From contig JAIQDT010003853.1 in assembly GCA_021521415.1 (NCBI GenBank), positions 124,001 to 188,000 on the forward strand: a stretch of DNA of 64,000 bases. The letters run 5' to 3'. A program made the translations under genes and the position numbers. Shown in pieces: positions 21,117 to 29,537 of this stretch. The notes under the pieces were generated by a model. That model did no database searches and was not told the DNA's origin. It saw only the letters and a list, made by a program, of their open reading frames with translations. The stretch is from Bidens hawaiensis. Its lineage: Eukaryota > Streptophyta > Magnoliopsida > Asterales > Asteraceae. Each line of letters starts with the position of its first letter. The stretch's first letter is position 1.

Positions 21117-24100
21117 CTCATTGTTTTATTGTGCAGGAACAGTTGAACAGGGCTGCCAACAATCTGTGGATTGTAGATAGCGGCTGTTCCCGGCACATGA
21201 CTGGCAACAAACACTTGTTGCAAGATTTAAAACCTGTTCAGGGAGCTAGAGTTAGTTTTGCTGGTGAAAGCGGAGGAAGAATAACTGGGAGAGGAACTGT
21301 GTCAAATGGGAGAATGACACTTGAAAATGTAAACTTTGTGGAGGAATTAAAGCACAATCTGCTGAGTGTGTCGCAGATCTGTGATAAAGAATACACTGTC
21401 CATTTCACTAAGAATGAAGCGATTGTATTGAAGCCTGGTTTTCATATACCAGAAGAATGGATAGTAATGAAAGCTCCACGTGAAACGAATACATACGTGA
21501 TGGATATGAGGTCTACTGAAATGGCCACCAGAGAATCATGTTTAATGACAAAGGCAAGCGAATCAGAATCAGAGTTATGGCACAGGAGAATGGGACATAT
21601 TCATCTTCGTAAGATGAACTTCATTGTCAAAAATGGGCTTGTGATGGGCGTTCCCTTAAAGAGTTTTAACTTTGAAGATAAATGCATAGCGTGCAAGAAG
21701 GGAAAACAACACAAGAAAAGCCATCTCACCAAGACGATCAACTCAATTGATGGTACTCTAGAACTACTTCATATGGATCTCTTCGGTCCGGTGAATGTAC
21801 AAAGTTTAGGCGGTACTTCTTACTGCTTGGTGATAACTGATGATTACTCGCGATACTCGTGGGTATATTTTCTGAAAACGAAAGACGAGACGACTCAGAT
21901 GGTAAAGAATCTCATTACAAAAGTCGAGAACGTCATGAGTAAATCAGTTAAATTCATCAGAAGCGACAATGGGACAGAGTTCAAGAACTTTGAGATGGAA
22001 ATCTTTTGTCTTCAGAAGGGTATTGAGCATCAATATAGCGCTCCGTATACTCCACAACAGAACGGAGTAGCTGAAAGGAAGAACCGAACGTTGATTGAAG
22101 GAGCCAGAACTATGCTGGCCGACTCAAAGCTTCCTGTGATGTTCTGGGCTGAAGCAGTTGCTACAGCCTGCTATGTTCTGAATCGGGTGTTAACAGTTAA
22201 GAGACTTGGAAAAACTTGTTACGAGCTTATGCATGGAAGGAAGCCCAACTTGTGCGGTCTTGAACCTTTTGGGTCTCCTTGTTCGATTTTGAAGACTAAC
22301 TCGAAATTTGGTGAAGTAGCCGATGAGGGAATCCTAGTCGGTTATGTTGTTGGGACTCCCAACAGACGGGTCTTCAATACGACAACTTGCAAGGTGGAGG
22401 TGGTTTGTAACACCGACATTACTAGTTATCAACCGCCAAAACCAAGCAATGGACCTGCTGAGCTTTTTGACTATGTTAAACTGTTTAAGTCGTTTAACGT
22501 ACCTAATTTGGAAATTGCTGAAGAAGACGAAAGAGTTGTGACGAAGATGATATTTGATGAGGAAGAGGAGCTAGTGCAACATCAGATGATAGAAAAATCT
22601 CAACCTTCCACATCAAACCCTATCGATACCCCTGCGGCCTCAACTGAAGATGAGTTTATTAATCCTTTTCACTCTCAGCCTGAAACTACCATAGATGAGA
22701 TCTCTTCAAACTTGGAAGACAATTTACATGTCGGTGCTGTTCCGACCACGAGAATTCACAAAGATCACCCTTTGGAGAATGTTATAGGTGATGTGTCCTC
22801 TAGTGTACAAACCAGAAGTAGTTTGAATGAGCACACCTGTGTTTATACAAGCATTAAAGATACAGGTATTATGAATGAATGTTTGTACTCTTGCTTCATA
22901 AGCCAAATTGAACCAAAGAATTATCAAATGGCTTTGAAGGACAGCTCGTGGGTCGAAGCTATGCAAGAAGAGTTGGCTCAGTTCGAGAAAATGGAAGTTT
23001 GGACTTTGGTCGAAAAACCAAAGAATGTGCATGCTATAGGCACGAAATGGGTGTTCAAGTGCAAGAGAGATGAAAAAGGGATTATTGTGAGAAATAAGGC
23101 GAGGCTGGTTGTTAAAGGTTTTAATCAGCAAGAGGGTATTGACTACAATGAGGTTTTCGCTCCTGTTGCCCGGTTAGAAGCGATTCGATTGTTTTTGGCG
23201 TTTGCTGCTTTCAAAAAGATGAAGGTGTTTCAGTTGGATGTAAAGAGTGCGTTTCTTAACGGGAAAGTTGACGAGGTTGTGTATGTTGAGCAACCACCGG
23301 GTTTTCCTGACCCAGACTTTCCTGATCATGTATACAGGTTGAGCAAGGCGTTATATGGTTTACATCAGGCACCTCGTGCCTGGTATTCAACGTTATCGGA
23401 CTACTTGCTGGAAAATGGTTTTGAAAGGGGTTTGATCGACAGTACGCTGTTTGTGAAGAGAGAAGGATGTGACTTCTTACTGGTTCAAGTCTACGTGGAT
23501 GACATCATTTTTGCTGCATCAAGAGTATCCATGTGTCAAGATTTTGAGGCTGTCATGAAGAAACGATTCGAGATGAGTGCTATGGGTGAACTAACTTTCT
23601 TTCTAGGATTGCAGGTTGATCAGAAGAAAGATGGGATGTTCATTCATCAAACAAAGTATGTTCATGATGTGCTGAAAAGATTCAAGATGGAGGACAGTTC
23701 TCCATATGACACTCCAATCTGCGTCAATCACAAATTGGGAGCTGAATCAGATGGTGACGCAGATGTGGACCCTACTCTGTATCGGGCGATAATAGGTTCT
23801 TTAATGTATTTAACTGCTTCTAGGCCTGATATAATGTTTTCTGTTTGTCTTTGTGCTCGCTTTCAGGCAAACCCAAAGGAATCTCACATGAAAGGTGTGA
23901 AGAGGATTTTGCGGTATCTCAAGGGCAAGCCGAAACTAGGATTGTGGTACCCAAAGGGAGGAGACGTTGAACTGGTGGCATATACTGATTCTGATTATGG
24001 AGGTTGTAATCAGAGTCGGAAGTCAACAACAGGAGGCTGTCAGTTTCTTGGAGGAAGATTAGTTTCCTGGCAGTGCAAGAAACAGACATCAGTTGCAATT

Positions 24101-24439
24101 TCAACTTGCGAAGCTGAATACATGGCAGCATCCAACTGCTGCTCTCAGGTTTTATGGATTCAGCAACAATTGCGCGACTATGGTCTGAATTTCTTACTCA
24201 CTCCTATTTTAATTGATAACACTGCCGCCATCTCAGTAATTAACAATCCCGTGAAGCACAGTAAAACTAAGCATATTGACATTCGTCATCACTTCATACG
24301 GGATTGTGCTGAGAAGAAACTGATCAAGATCGAAAAAGTTGATACACTTGAAAATTTTGCTGACTTGTTTACAAAAGCGTTTGATAAATCCAGATTTCAA
24401 AACCTAATTGAGCTAAATGGGATGATCAATCCCGAGTAA
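21092..24439 (+). CDS. pol: pol polyprotein of element A: protease, integrase, RT, RNase H
   Basis: The frame lies at -1 to gag and overlaps its end by 25 bases, with no ATG near the start; 21137, after a CAG, is a likely first coding base if spliced. Domains by residue from 21092: protease DSGC at 29-32; integrase HHCC (WHRRMGHIH, then CIACKKGK); catalytic D229, D292 and E328, matching D-X62-D-X35-E; RT from about residue 620 (GTKWVFKCKRD, QLDVKSAFLNG) with YVDD at 801-804; RNase H with TDSDYGG, CEAEYMA and KHIDIRHHF; end LNGMINPE. All catalytic motifs are present with no stop, as expected of an active copia pol. Confidence 0.95.
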   Translation: MVLGPKILTHCFIVQEQLNRAANNLWIVDSGCSRHMTGNKHLLQDLKPVQGARVSFAGESGGRITGRGTVSNGRMTLENVNFVEELKHNLLSVSQICDKEYTVHFTKNEAIVLKPGFHIPEEWIVMKAPRETNTYVMDMRSTEMATRESCLMTKASESESELWHRRMGHIHLRKMNFIVKNGLVMGVPLKSFNFEDKCIACKKGKQHKKSHLTKTINSIDGTLELLHMDLFGPVNVQSLGGTSYCLVITDDYSRYSWVYFLKTKDETTQMVKNLITKVENVMSKSVKFIRSDNGTEFKNFEMEIFCLQKGIEHQYSAPYTPQQNGVAERKNRTLIEGARTMLADSKLPVMFWAEAVATACYVLNRVLTVKRLGKTCYELMHGRKPNLCGLEPFGSPCSILKTNSKFGEVADEGILVGYVVGTPNRRVFNTTTCKVEVVCNTDITSYQPPKPSNGPAELFDYVKLFKSFNVPNLEIAEEDERVVTKMIFDEEEELVQHQMIEKSQPSTSNPIDTPAASTEDEFINPFHSQPETTIDEISSNLEDNLHVGAVPTTRIHKDHPLENVIGDVSSSVQTRSSLNEHTCVYTSIKDTGIMNECLYSCFISQIEPKNYQMALKDSSWVEAMQEELAQFEKMEVWTLVEKPKNVHAIGTKWVFKCKRDEKGIIVRNKARLVVKGFNQQEGIDYNEVFAPVARLEAIRLFLAFAAFKKMKVFQLDVKSAFLNGKVDEVVYVEQPPGFPDPDFPDHVYRLSKALYGLHQAPRAWYSTLSDYLLENGFERGLIDSTLFVKREGCDFLLVQVYVDDIIFAASRVSMCQDFEAVMKKRFEMSAMGELTFFLGLQVDQKKDGMFIHQTKYVHDVLKRFKMEDSSPYDTPICVNHKLGAESDGDADVDPTLYRAIIGSLMYLTASRPDIMFSVCLCARFQANPKESHMKGVKRILRYLKGKPKLGLWYPKGGDVELVAYTDSDYGGCNQSRKSTTGGCQFLGGRLVSWQCKKQTSVAISTCEAEYMAASNCCSQVLWIQQQLRDYGLNFLLTPILIDNTAAISVINNPVKHSKTKHIDIRHHFIRDCAEKKLIKIEKVDTLENFADLFTKAFDKSRFQNLIELNGMINPE
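21121..21136 (+). promoter_or_regulatory. candidate 3' splice site before pol of A
   Basis: TTGTTTTATTGTGCAG starts four bases after the gag TAA and ends just before the protease coding region. Nearly the same string precedes ORF3 at 26681-26693, and equivalent sites precede protease in B (47445-47456) and C (56837-56857). Splicing, rather than frameshifting alone, could supply pol; this is inference. Confidence 0.5.
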
Positions 24440-24454
24440 CCATGTCTTTGTTTT

Positions 24455-24460
<6 letters not shown>

Positions 24461-24503
<43 letters not shown>
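24461..24503 (+). repeat. poly(A) run, 43 nt
   Basis: Uninterrupted A run 22 bases after the pol stop codon. Confidence 0.95.
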
Positions 24504-24504
<1 letters not shown>

Positions 24505-25221
24505 AGTCTTTATTGCTTAAAATTAGTCGGTTACCTCGGTTTGATGGACATCTCCTCGGATATGTTTTGGTCCTTGTTTTCGACTTAGGAAATGAGGATA
24601 GCCATTAACCGGAAGACTGAAAGTAACTGGGGCAGTGTTGACATGTTTTTCTTTCAGTTGCTGAAAATTAGTCGGTCATTCTTAGTAAGAAGGACACATA
24701 CTTGCATGTGGTCGGTCCAGCTGATCCAATGGATCTTCAGGATAGCCGTTTACCTGATGACTTTGACATGATTGGGGCAATTGAATTCAAAACTTTATTT
24801 CGGGAAATGAAATTACTTTTCAAGTCTATTACTTCGTAAGAAGTTCTTTGCTGTGTTTAAAAGAAAATTGATCCAACCTTGGAAAATGATATATATACTG
24901 ACTATGTGTGCCTAACTAGTGAAGTTATTAAGCTTAAAAGGCTTTAGAACAGTCATTGTATGTCATGGTAATTTTAATGGTGCGTAAAAGTAGATGTGAT
25001 ACTAACTTAAATTTACTCGAATTTACGTGGAAACTCCTTAAGAGTTTTGTATGTCTTCATACATATCTTTTCGAAGGATAGGCAGAAAAGCGACTACCCA
25101 GTCATACACGAGCCCGTGAGTGTTCTGATTCCCGTGAAGAAAGCATTTCAAGACACTGCAGTGATCCAGATTCGGGACTTGCAGTAGTTTAGTACTCCGA
25201 TGAAAATTCTTATGTTTGATT

Positions 25222-25222
<1 letters not shown>

Positions 25223-25266
<44 letters not shown>
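25223..25266 (+). repeat. poly(A) run, 44 nt
   Basis: Second uninterrupted A run of nearly the same length. Both are preceded by TTTGATT-type sequence. Confidence 0.95.
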
Positions 25267-25272
<6 letters not shown>

Positions 25273-25856
25273 TATAATTTTTGTACTTATGAGAAATAGT
25301 GACAATAAACACGAGAACCAAAACGTCTCAAGATTTCTCAAGTTTGGAGTAAGAAGAAAACGGGAAGCAGACAACGAGTATCTACAAGTTAATCAGACAC
25401 TATGGGTCGAAGTCAATTCGGGGTGACTTGGGTATAGCCAAATACGCTTTGAGAATAGATAGAAGGCATCATTACCTCTGAGTTGTTGCCAACTTAAATT
25501 TTTGAGCTTAACTGAACCTTAATCCGTATCACAGAAACAATGAAAACCATTTAAGTTATTACATGCTTATAACCTGTTTCTCTATGTCATAATACAGCCA
25601 AACACGGATCCAAGTGACAGTCACATAGTTAGTATGATTCCTGTTCGGATCTTTTCTAAAACGTAGTGGTCCCTGACTAGACTGAAATTTGATCCCTTAT
25701 TTCGTTAAAATTTTATAAGTATTTTCTGTTTTTGTAGTTATATTTTTATTGTTGGTTGGTTACTGGGTCTTGATCATTTTTGTTTAACTTTTTTTGGTAA
25801 CTTATAAGGATATATTCAAGATTTTTCAAACTGAAAGGGCTGTTTTTGTAAATATC

Positions 25857-25949
25857 GGGCGAAGTTGTTGAATCGGCGAAGTTGTACTTAACTTCGCTTA
25901 GGCGAAGTTAAGAATAACTTCGCCTGAACCAACTCAGCCCTATAAAAGG
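25857..25949 (+). promoter_or_regulatory. hairpin-word cluster followed by TATA box upstream of ORF3
   Basis: Five GGCGAAGTT/AACTTCGCC words at 25858-25926 are followed by TATAAAAGG at 25941-25949. The order repeat cluster then TATA matches the LTR of A (cluster, then TATATATT at 17615) and the LTR region of element C (hairpin array, then TATTTAAGG at about 52521). This may be an internal promoter for ORF3; that is inference from layout only. Confidence 0.45.
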
Positions 25950-26322
25950 GATTTTAAACAGTAAATTTTTTATTATTAACTTTTTCCGGCGAACTTAACC
26001 TTAATTCCGGTTAACATCTCTTATATACACTTTCGATTTCGATCTTTTGTTCTTTGTTACTACTATACTGAGTGGTATGTGTTGTCGATTTCATCCTTTC
26101 ATTCTTTTTATAATTTTACCTCGGGTCGTCGAACACTCGAAGAATCCTCGAAACCAAGGTTTTCGACCTCACGTTACGTGTTCATGGACGACCTTTTCGT
26201 CCATACACCATTGAAATATGTTGTTCTTCATGTTTATATCGTCAAATCTGTCCGAAAACATCGGATTTCGACCTCTGAATCCGAACAGTCGCCGATTCTG
26301 TTTCAGGCGAAGTTATGGTTTT

Positions 26323-26519
26323 GGCGAAGTTAATCTCAACTTCGCCAGACGCTTAAGTTCGCCTAGGGCGAAGTTATCCACAACTTCGCCTGGCGAAGTT
26401 AACCACAACTTCGCCGTGGCGAAGTTATCATCAACTTCGCCTTGGCGAAGTTATCCACAACTTCGCCTTGGCGAACTTAACTGTAACTTCGCCTTGGCGA
26501 AGTTATCCTTATCTTCGCC
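26323..26519 (+). repeat. regular 26 bp hairpin array upstream of ORF3
   Basis: Hairpin units begin at 26323, 26367, 26392, 26418, 26444, 26470 and 26496; from 26392 they are spaced exactly 26 bp. The typical unit is GGCGAAGTT, a 6-nt loop (ATCCAC, AACCAC, ATCATC, AATCTC), then AACTTCGCC. Five of the seven have perfect 9 bp stems; the units at 26470 and 26496 each have one mismatch. Loop length is constant while loop sequence varies. The array sits about 180-370 bases before the ORF3 ATG. Confidence 0.92.
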
Positions 26520-26680
26520 TATATCCTTTTATTTTAACTGTTTTGTAGACGAATTTACTGATGAAGCGAAGTTGTTCCCAACTTCGCCTCAACTTTAATT
26601 TCGCCTGTGTATCTTACATCACAACTTCGCACTTGCTACACTGCGAACTTGTGAGTTACATAAAACGTCTCTAACTTGAT

Positions 26681-26693
26681 TTGTTTTGTGCAG
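26681..26693 (+). promoter_or_regulatory. candidate 3' splice site before ORF3 of A
   Basis: TTGTTTTGTGCAG ends two bases before the ORF3 ATG at 26696. It is the same string as the one before pol apart from a 3-base ATT difference, suggesting a spliced subgenomic mRNA for ORF3, as for envelope genes of retroviruses. Confidence 0.5.
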
Positions 26694-26695
26694 AT

Positions 26696-29473
26696 ATGGC
26701 TGCAGTTGGAGGAACTGGTGGTGATGATGGTGATGAGCAACGACAATTCTTTCCAGCTCATAACCAATACATTACTTTGGATCCTGACGCACGAGGCGTT
26801 GACGACTACAGGGAGATTATCACTTTTCTCCAGAGATCAAGGGTGTTTCACGCGATCACTAATACACTACCCATATCTCTGCCTAACATACAAGATTTCT
26901 GGCAGACGGTGTATTATGATTGCAGACCTGAGCCTCCGGTGATGCGAGCAACCGTCAATGGTCAAAACATACAGTTTTCTTCGGAAGACATTCGGTTGGC
27001 TCTGCAGTTCGGCAATGAGACACGAGACGACCCAACGGAGTTCGTAGCTCCTTTCCGTGACGGAGCATACTTGAGAATGGGTTATTCGGGTCCGCTGGGG
27101 GACTCGCAGAGGAGGAAAGGCTTTCTGCTGGACCAATGGCGTTTTCTGATGCACGTGTTAATTGTGTGCATGTCCGGCAGGAAAGCAGGAACAGACGGGA
27201 TGGGTGCGACGATGCAATCTGCCATGACGGCCCTGACTTACAATCGTCGTTACTCTTTTAGTCAGATGATTTTCTATGAGATTGATCGTCAGAGACGGGC
27301 GACGGCGCGAGAACGATTTATCATGTATCCGCGATTTCTTCAAATGATTATTAATCATGTCGCTCCGTCTCTACCGCAACGACGTCCTATTCGATATGTT
27401 GAGTGTGTTACAAAGCGTATTTTTGCTCAATGTAGGACGTCGAGCACTCGTAGCAACCCTGAACGCCGTCCAAGGCATACTCCACTTTTCGGGTATCTCA
27501 TCAACCCGGAGTATGTTCCTGCAGGAGGGGACGAGTTCAGGGATCCCCAACCACATCAGGCGGCAGCACCTCATGCTGTATCAGCTGCGCCTGTTGTATC
27601 TTCTGCTGCTGTGCCAGCTACTATTGCACAGACTATGTCCACGGCTGAAAACGTTGATCTGGATGCTGCTTTCAGTGGACACGGTTTGTTTGATATGGAT
27701 ATCTCGGGTCCTCAAGTTATGGATGCTTCAACAGCAGCTACTTCGGTAGCTGAATCCGAGTTAGATGAAACGTTTGCTGAGGCCAGACGGCTAATGGTGA
27801 CTCGTGAAAGGATTTCGGGTAAGAGGCCGAGAGTTGAGGAAGAGGAAGGAGATGAGGAAGAAGCGGTACAACTTGTGATGAGACGTTCGCGACGAGAACA
27901 ACTAGGTATGGCTACTGGAGCGGGGGAGACTTCAAGGCATGTACGTTTTGCTCCGCCTGTCTTGTCAGGTATGTCACTGCTTCCTACTACTGCACAGGTT
28001 ACGACTGTCGAAGCGTCAGCTCCAGCAGTGGTGTCTCTACCACCACAACCGTTTGATCCACCGGTGGTAGTCGCACGCTTCGTTGATTCGACTATCACAA
28101 CAATTGCAGGGTTACCAAGTGTACCACCTGCGGTCACTTCTGCTACTGATGTTCCACCAACTCCATTGCCTACTTCAGATGCTGAACGGATTACATCACT
28201 AGAGCGTATTGTTGCCGAACAGACTAAGACTATTGAACGCCTAGTGGAATCCAATCGACTACAAGCTGCCCTCCTGGTAGAACATGGCCGAATAATTGAT
28301 GCCTTCAAGGATTACTTGGCATCTCAGGGGGAGAAGACGTGTAGGGGCGATGAGTTGAGAACGAAAAGACGAGAAGATCATGACGATGATCCCAATGCAC
28401 CTTCGGGTGCAGGTGGTGAGCTGCCAAGAACCTCTCAGGCTCTTGGGGCTTCCACAACTGAGGGGGAGTCTACAGATGTAGCTGGTGATGTTGTTGTTGG
28501 TATGGGTGATGATGCTGATGTTGAGGACGTTATCGATGCTTTAAAGGATTTGGATGATGAGGAAGACGATGAGTTTATGGATGATGACGACGTGTTGCCC
28601 GTGGATGAGATAGAGAGGATTGGGGAAAAGATTAATGTGGAAAATGTGTTAGAAGAAGGTGAGATAATGGATGATGATGTTGAGCATGACATTCCCGAAG
28701 TGGAAAAGTCGGGTGTTGGTGATGAAACGGTGTTGGATGAGACGATGTGGGAAGAGCAGCCTAGATGGAAGGAAGAATATGCTCATTGGTTTGTCAAGAC
28801 CAAGAAGCCTGCTGTTCCAACCATGTTCAGAAAGAGCTACAATATTAAAGGGTATGCAGAGGCGAAAAAGGGGATTATTTGTTGGATCTATGATGCACAG
28901 CTCAAGTTGTTTGTGGTGAAGCGTTATGATGGCGTTCAATATTTCAAGAAGATGTTGAGATCGTTCAACACATTGCCTGAATGCGAAGTAAAAGATTTGG
29001 CCAGGTTGGGCCTGATAAACCGAAACAACGACAATATGGCTAGAATGATTGAGAAGATAATGTGGAAAGAAGGAGTAAAAGAAAAGAAGTTTGAGTTGCT
29101 AAAGCCACAAAAGGGAAAATTAGTGAAGGATACAGAGAGAGGTATGAGAGCAGATGGTAAACCGTGGATGGTAATGAAGTACAAACCAGTCCGATGTATC
29201 AAGGAGGTACCCATGAAAGCTATGCCTCGAGATGTGCTGAAAGATTTGAAATGGTGGTTTGTGGACTGTGAGACTGCAGAGGCAGTAATGGAGGACGAGG
29301 ATGAACAAGAACTGCTTCGGGTTTACGACCCGATGCATCTTGTTAACCTGTCGCAAGCTGATCTGGAAGTACTCAACAACAAGAAGATCTTCTACATTCC
29401 TGCTTGGAAGGATCAAGCTAGGAGATTTCAAAGTGTAGTGACAGTATGTGTGAGAGAAGGGGCGCACGCTTAG
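26696..29473 (+). CDS. third ORF of element A, 925 codons, function unknown
   Basis: Intact ORF between the post-pol region and the polypurine tract. Residues about 15-230 form a folded-looking, Trp/Arg-rich region (DYREIITFLQRSRVFHAIT, then LLDQWRFLMHVLIVCMSG and TALTYNRRYSFSQM). From memory, similar sequences accompany SIRE/Maximus-type elements in composite genomes. It continues with a Pro/Ala/Ser-rich region; a GKRPRVEEEE basic-then-acidic nuclear-signal-like motif near residue 375; a coiled coil about 498-545; a very acidic stretch about 590-670; and a C-terminal domain from about 685 rich in Lys and aromatics. No signal peptide or membrane-spanning helix is evident, so it does not look like an envelope despite its env-like position. 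Confidence 0.85.
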   Translation: MAAVGGTGGDDGDEQRQFFPAHNQYITLDPDARGVDDYREIITFLQRSRVFHAITNTLPISLPNIQDFWQTVYYDCRPEPPVMRATVNGQNIQFSSEDIRLALQFGNETRDDPTEFVAPFRDGAYLRMGYSGPLGDSQRRKGFLLDQWRFLMHVLIVCMSGRKAGTDGMGATMQSAMTALTYNRRYSFSQMIFYEIDRQRRATARERFIMYPRFLQMIINHVAPSLPQRRPIRYVECVTKRIFAQCRTSSTRSNPERRPRHTPLFGYLINPEYVPAGGDEFRDPQPHQAAAPHAVSAAPVVSSAAVPATIAQTMSTAENVDLDAAFSGHGLFDMDISGPQVMDASTAATSVAESELDETFAEARRLMVTRERISGKRPRVEEEEGDEEEAVQLVMRRSRREQLGMATGAGETSRHVRFAPPVLSGMSLLPTTAQVTTVEASAPAVVSLPPQPFDPPVVVARFVDSTITTIAGLPSVPPAVTSATDVPPTPLPTSDAERITSLERIVAEQTKTIERLVESNRLQAALLVEHGRIIDAFKDYLASQGEKTCRGDELRTKRREDHDDDPNAPSGAGGELPRTSQALGASTTEGESTDVAGDVVVGMGDDADVEDVIDALKDLDDEEDDEFMDDDDVLPVDEIERIGEKINVENVLEEGEIMDDDVEHDIPEVEKSGVGDETVLDETMWEEQPRWKEEYAHWFVKTKKPAVPTMFRKSYNIKGYAEAKKGIICWIYDAQLKLFVVKRYDGVQYFKKMLRSFNTLPECEVKDLARLGLINRNNDNMARMIEKIMWKEGVKEKKFELLKPQKGKLVKDTERGMRADGKPWMVMKYKPVRCIKEVPMKAMPRDVLKDLKWWFVDCETAEAVMEDEDEQELLRVYDPMHLVNLSQADLEVLNNKKIFYIPAWKDQARRFQSVVTVCVREGAHA

Positions 29474-29526
29474 AGATGCAGATTACAAGATTCGAGATTT
29501 GAAGATCAAGATATGAAGCTACTGCC

Positions 29527-29535
29527 AAGGGGGAG
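29527..29535 (+). promoter_or_regulatory. polypurine tract of A
   Basis: AAGGGGGAG two bases before the 3' LTR; plus-strand primer for reverse transcription. Confidence 0.93.
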
Positions 29536-29537
29536 TC

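Larger units (their letters stand above)
24440..25856 (+). other. post-pol untranslated region of A
   Basis: About 1.4 kb without coding potential. It holds an A43 run (24461-24503), an imperfect duplication of about 130 bp (first copy near 24515, second near 24655, both with AAAATTAGTCGGT and GGATAGCC), an A44 run (25223-25266), and several blocks that also occur after pol in element B: CAGTCATACACGAGCCCGTG near 25100, GAAGTCAATTCGGGGTGA near 25407, and CTGAAATTTGATCCC near 25682. Conservation between two diverged elements suggests function in the RNA or DNA. Confidence 0.8.

Noticed and set aside
22724..23131. Antisense ORF of 135 codons in pol of A
   Set aside because: Complement of the conserved integrase-RT linker and RT coding sequence; no motif.
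26323..26519. Regular 26 bp repeats with constant spacing, superficially like a CRISPR array
   Set aside because: Units are self-complementary with 6-base loops rather than repeats with unique spacers, in a plant retrotransposon with no cas genes.
26218..26598. 126-codon open stretch across the hairpin array
   Set aside because: The 26 bp period is not a multiple of three, the translation is a repeat artefact (KLSSTSP-like), and no family is recognised.
27712..28939. Antisense ORFs up to 198 codons within ORF3 of A
   Set aside because: Shadows of the biased codon composition of the acidic region; translations are Ser/Thr-rich with no motif.
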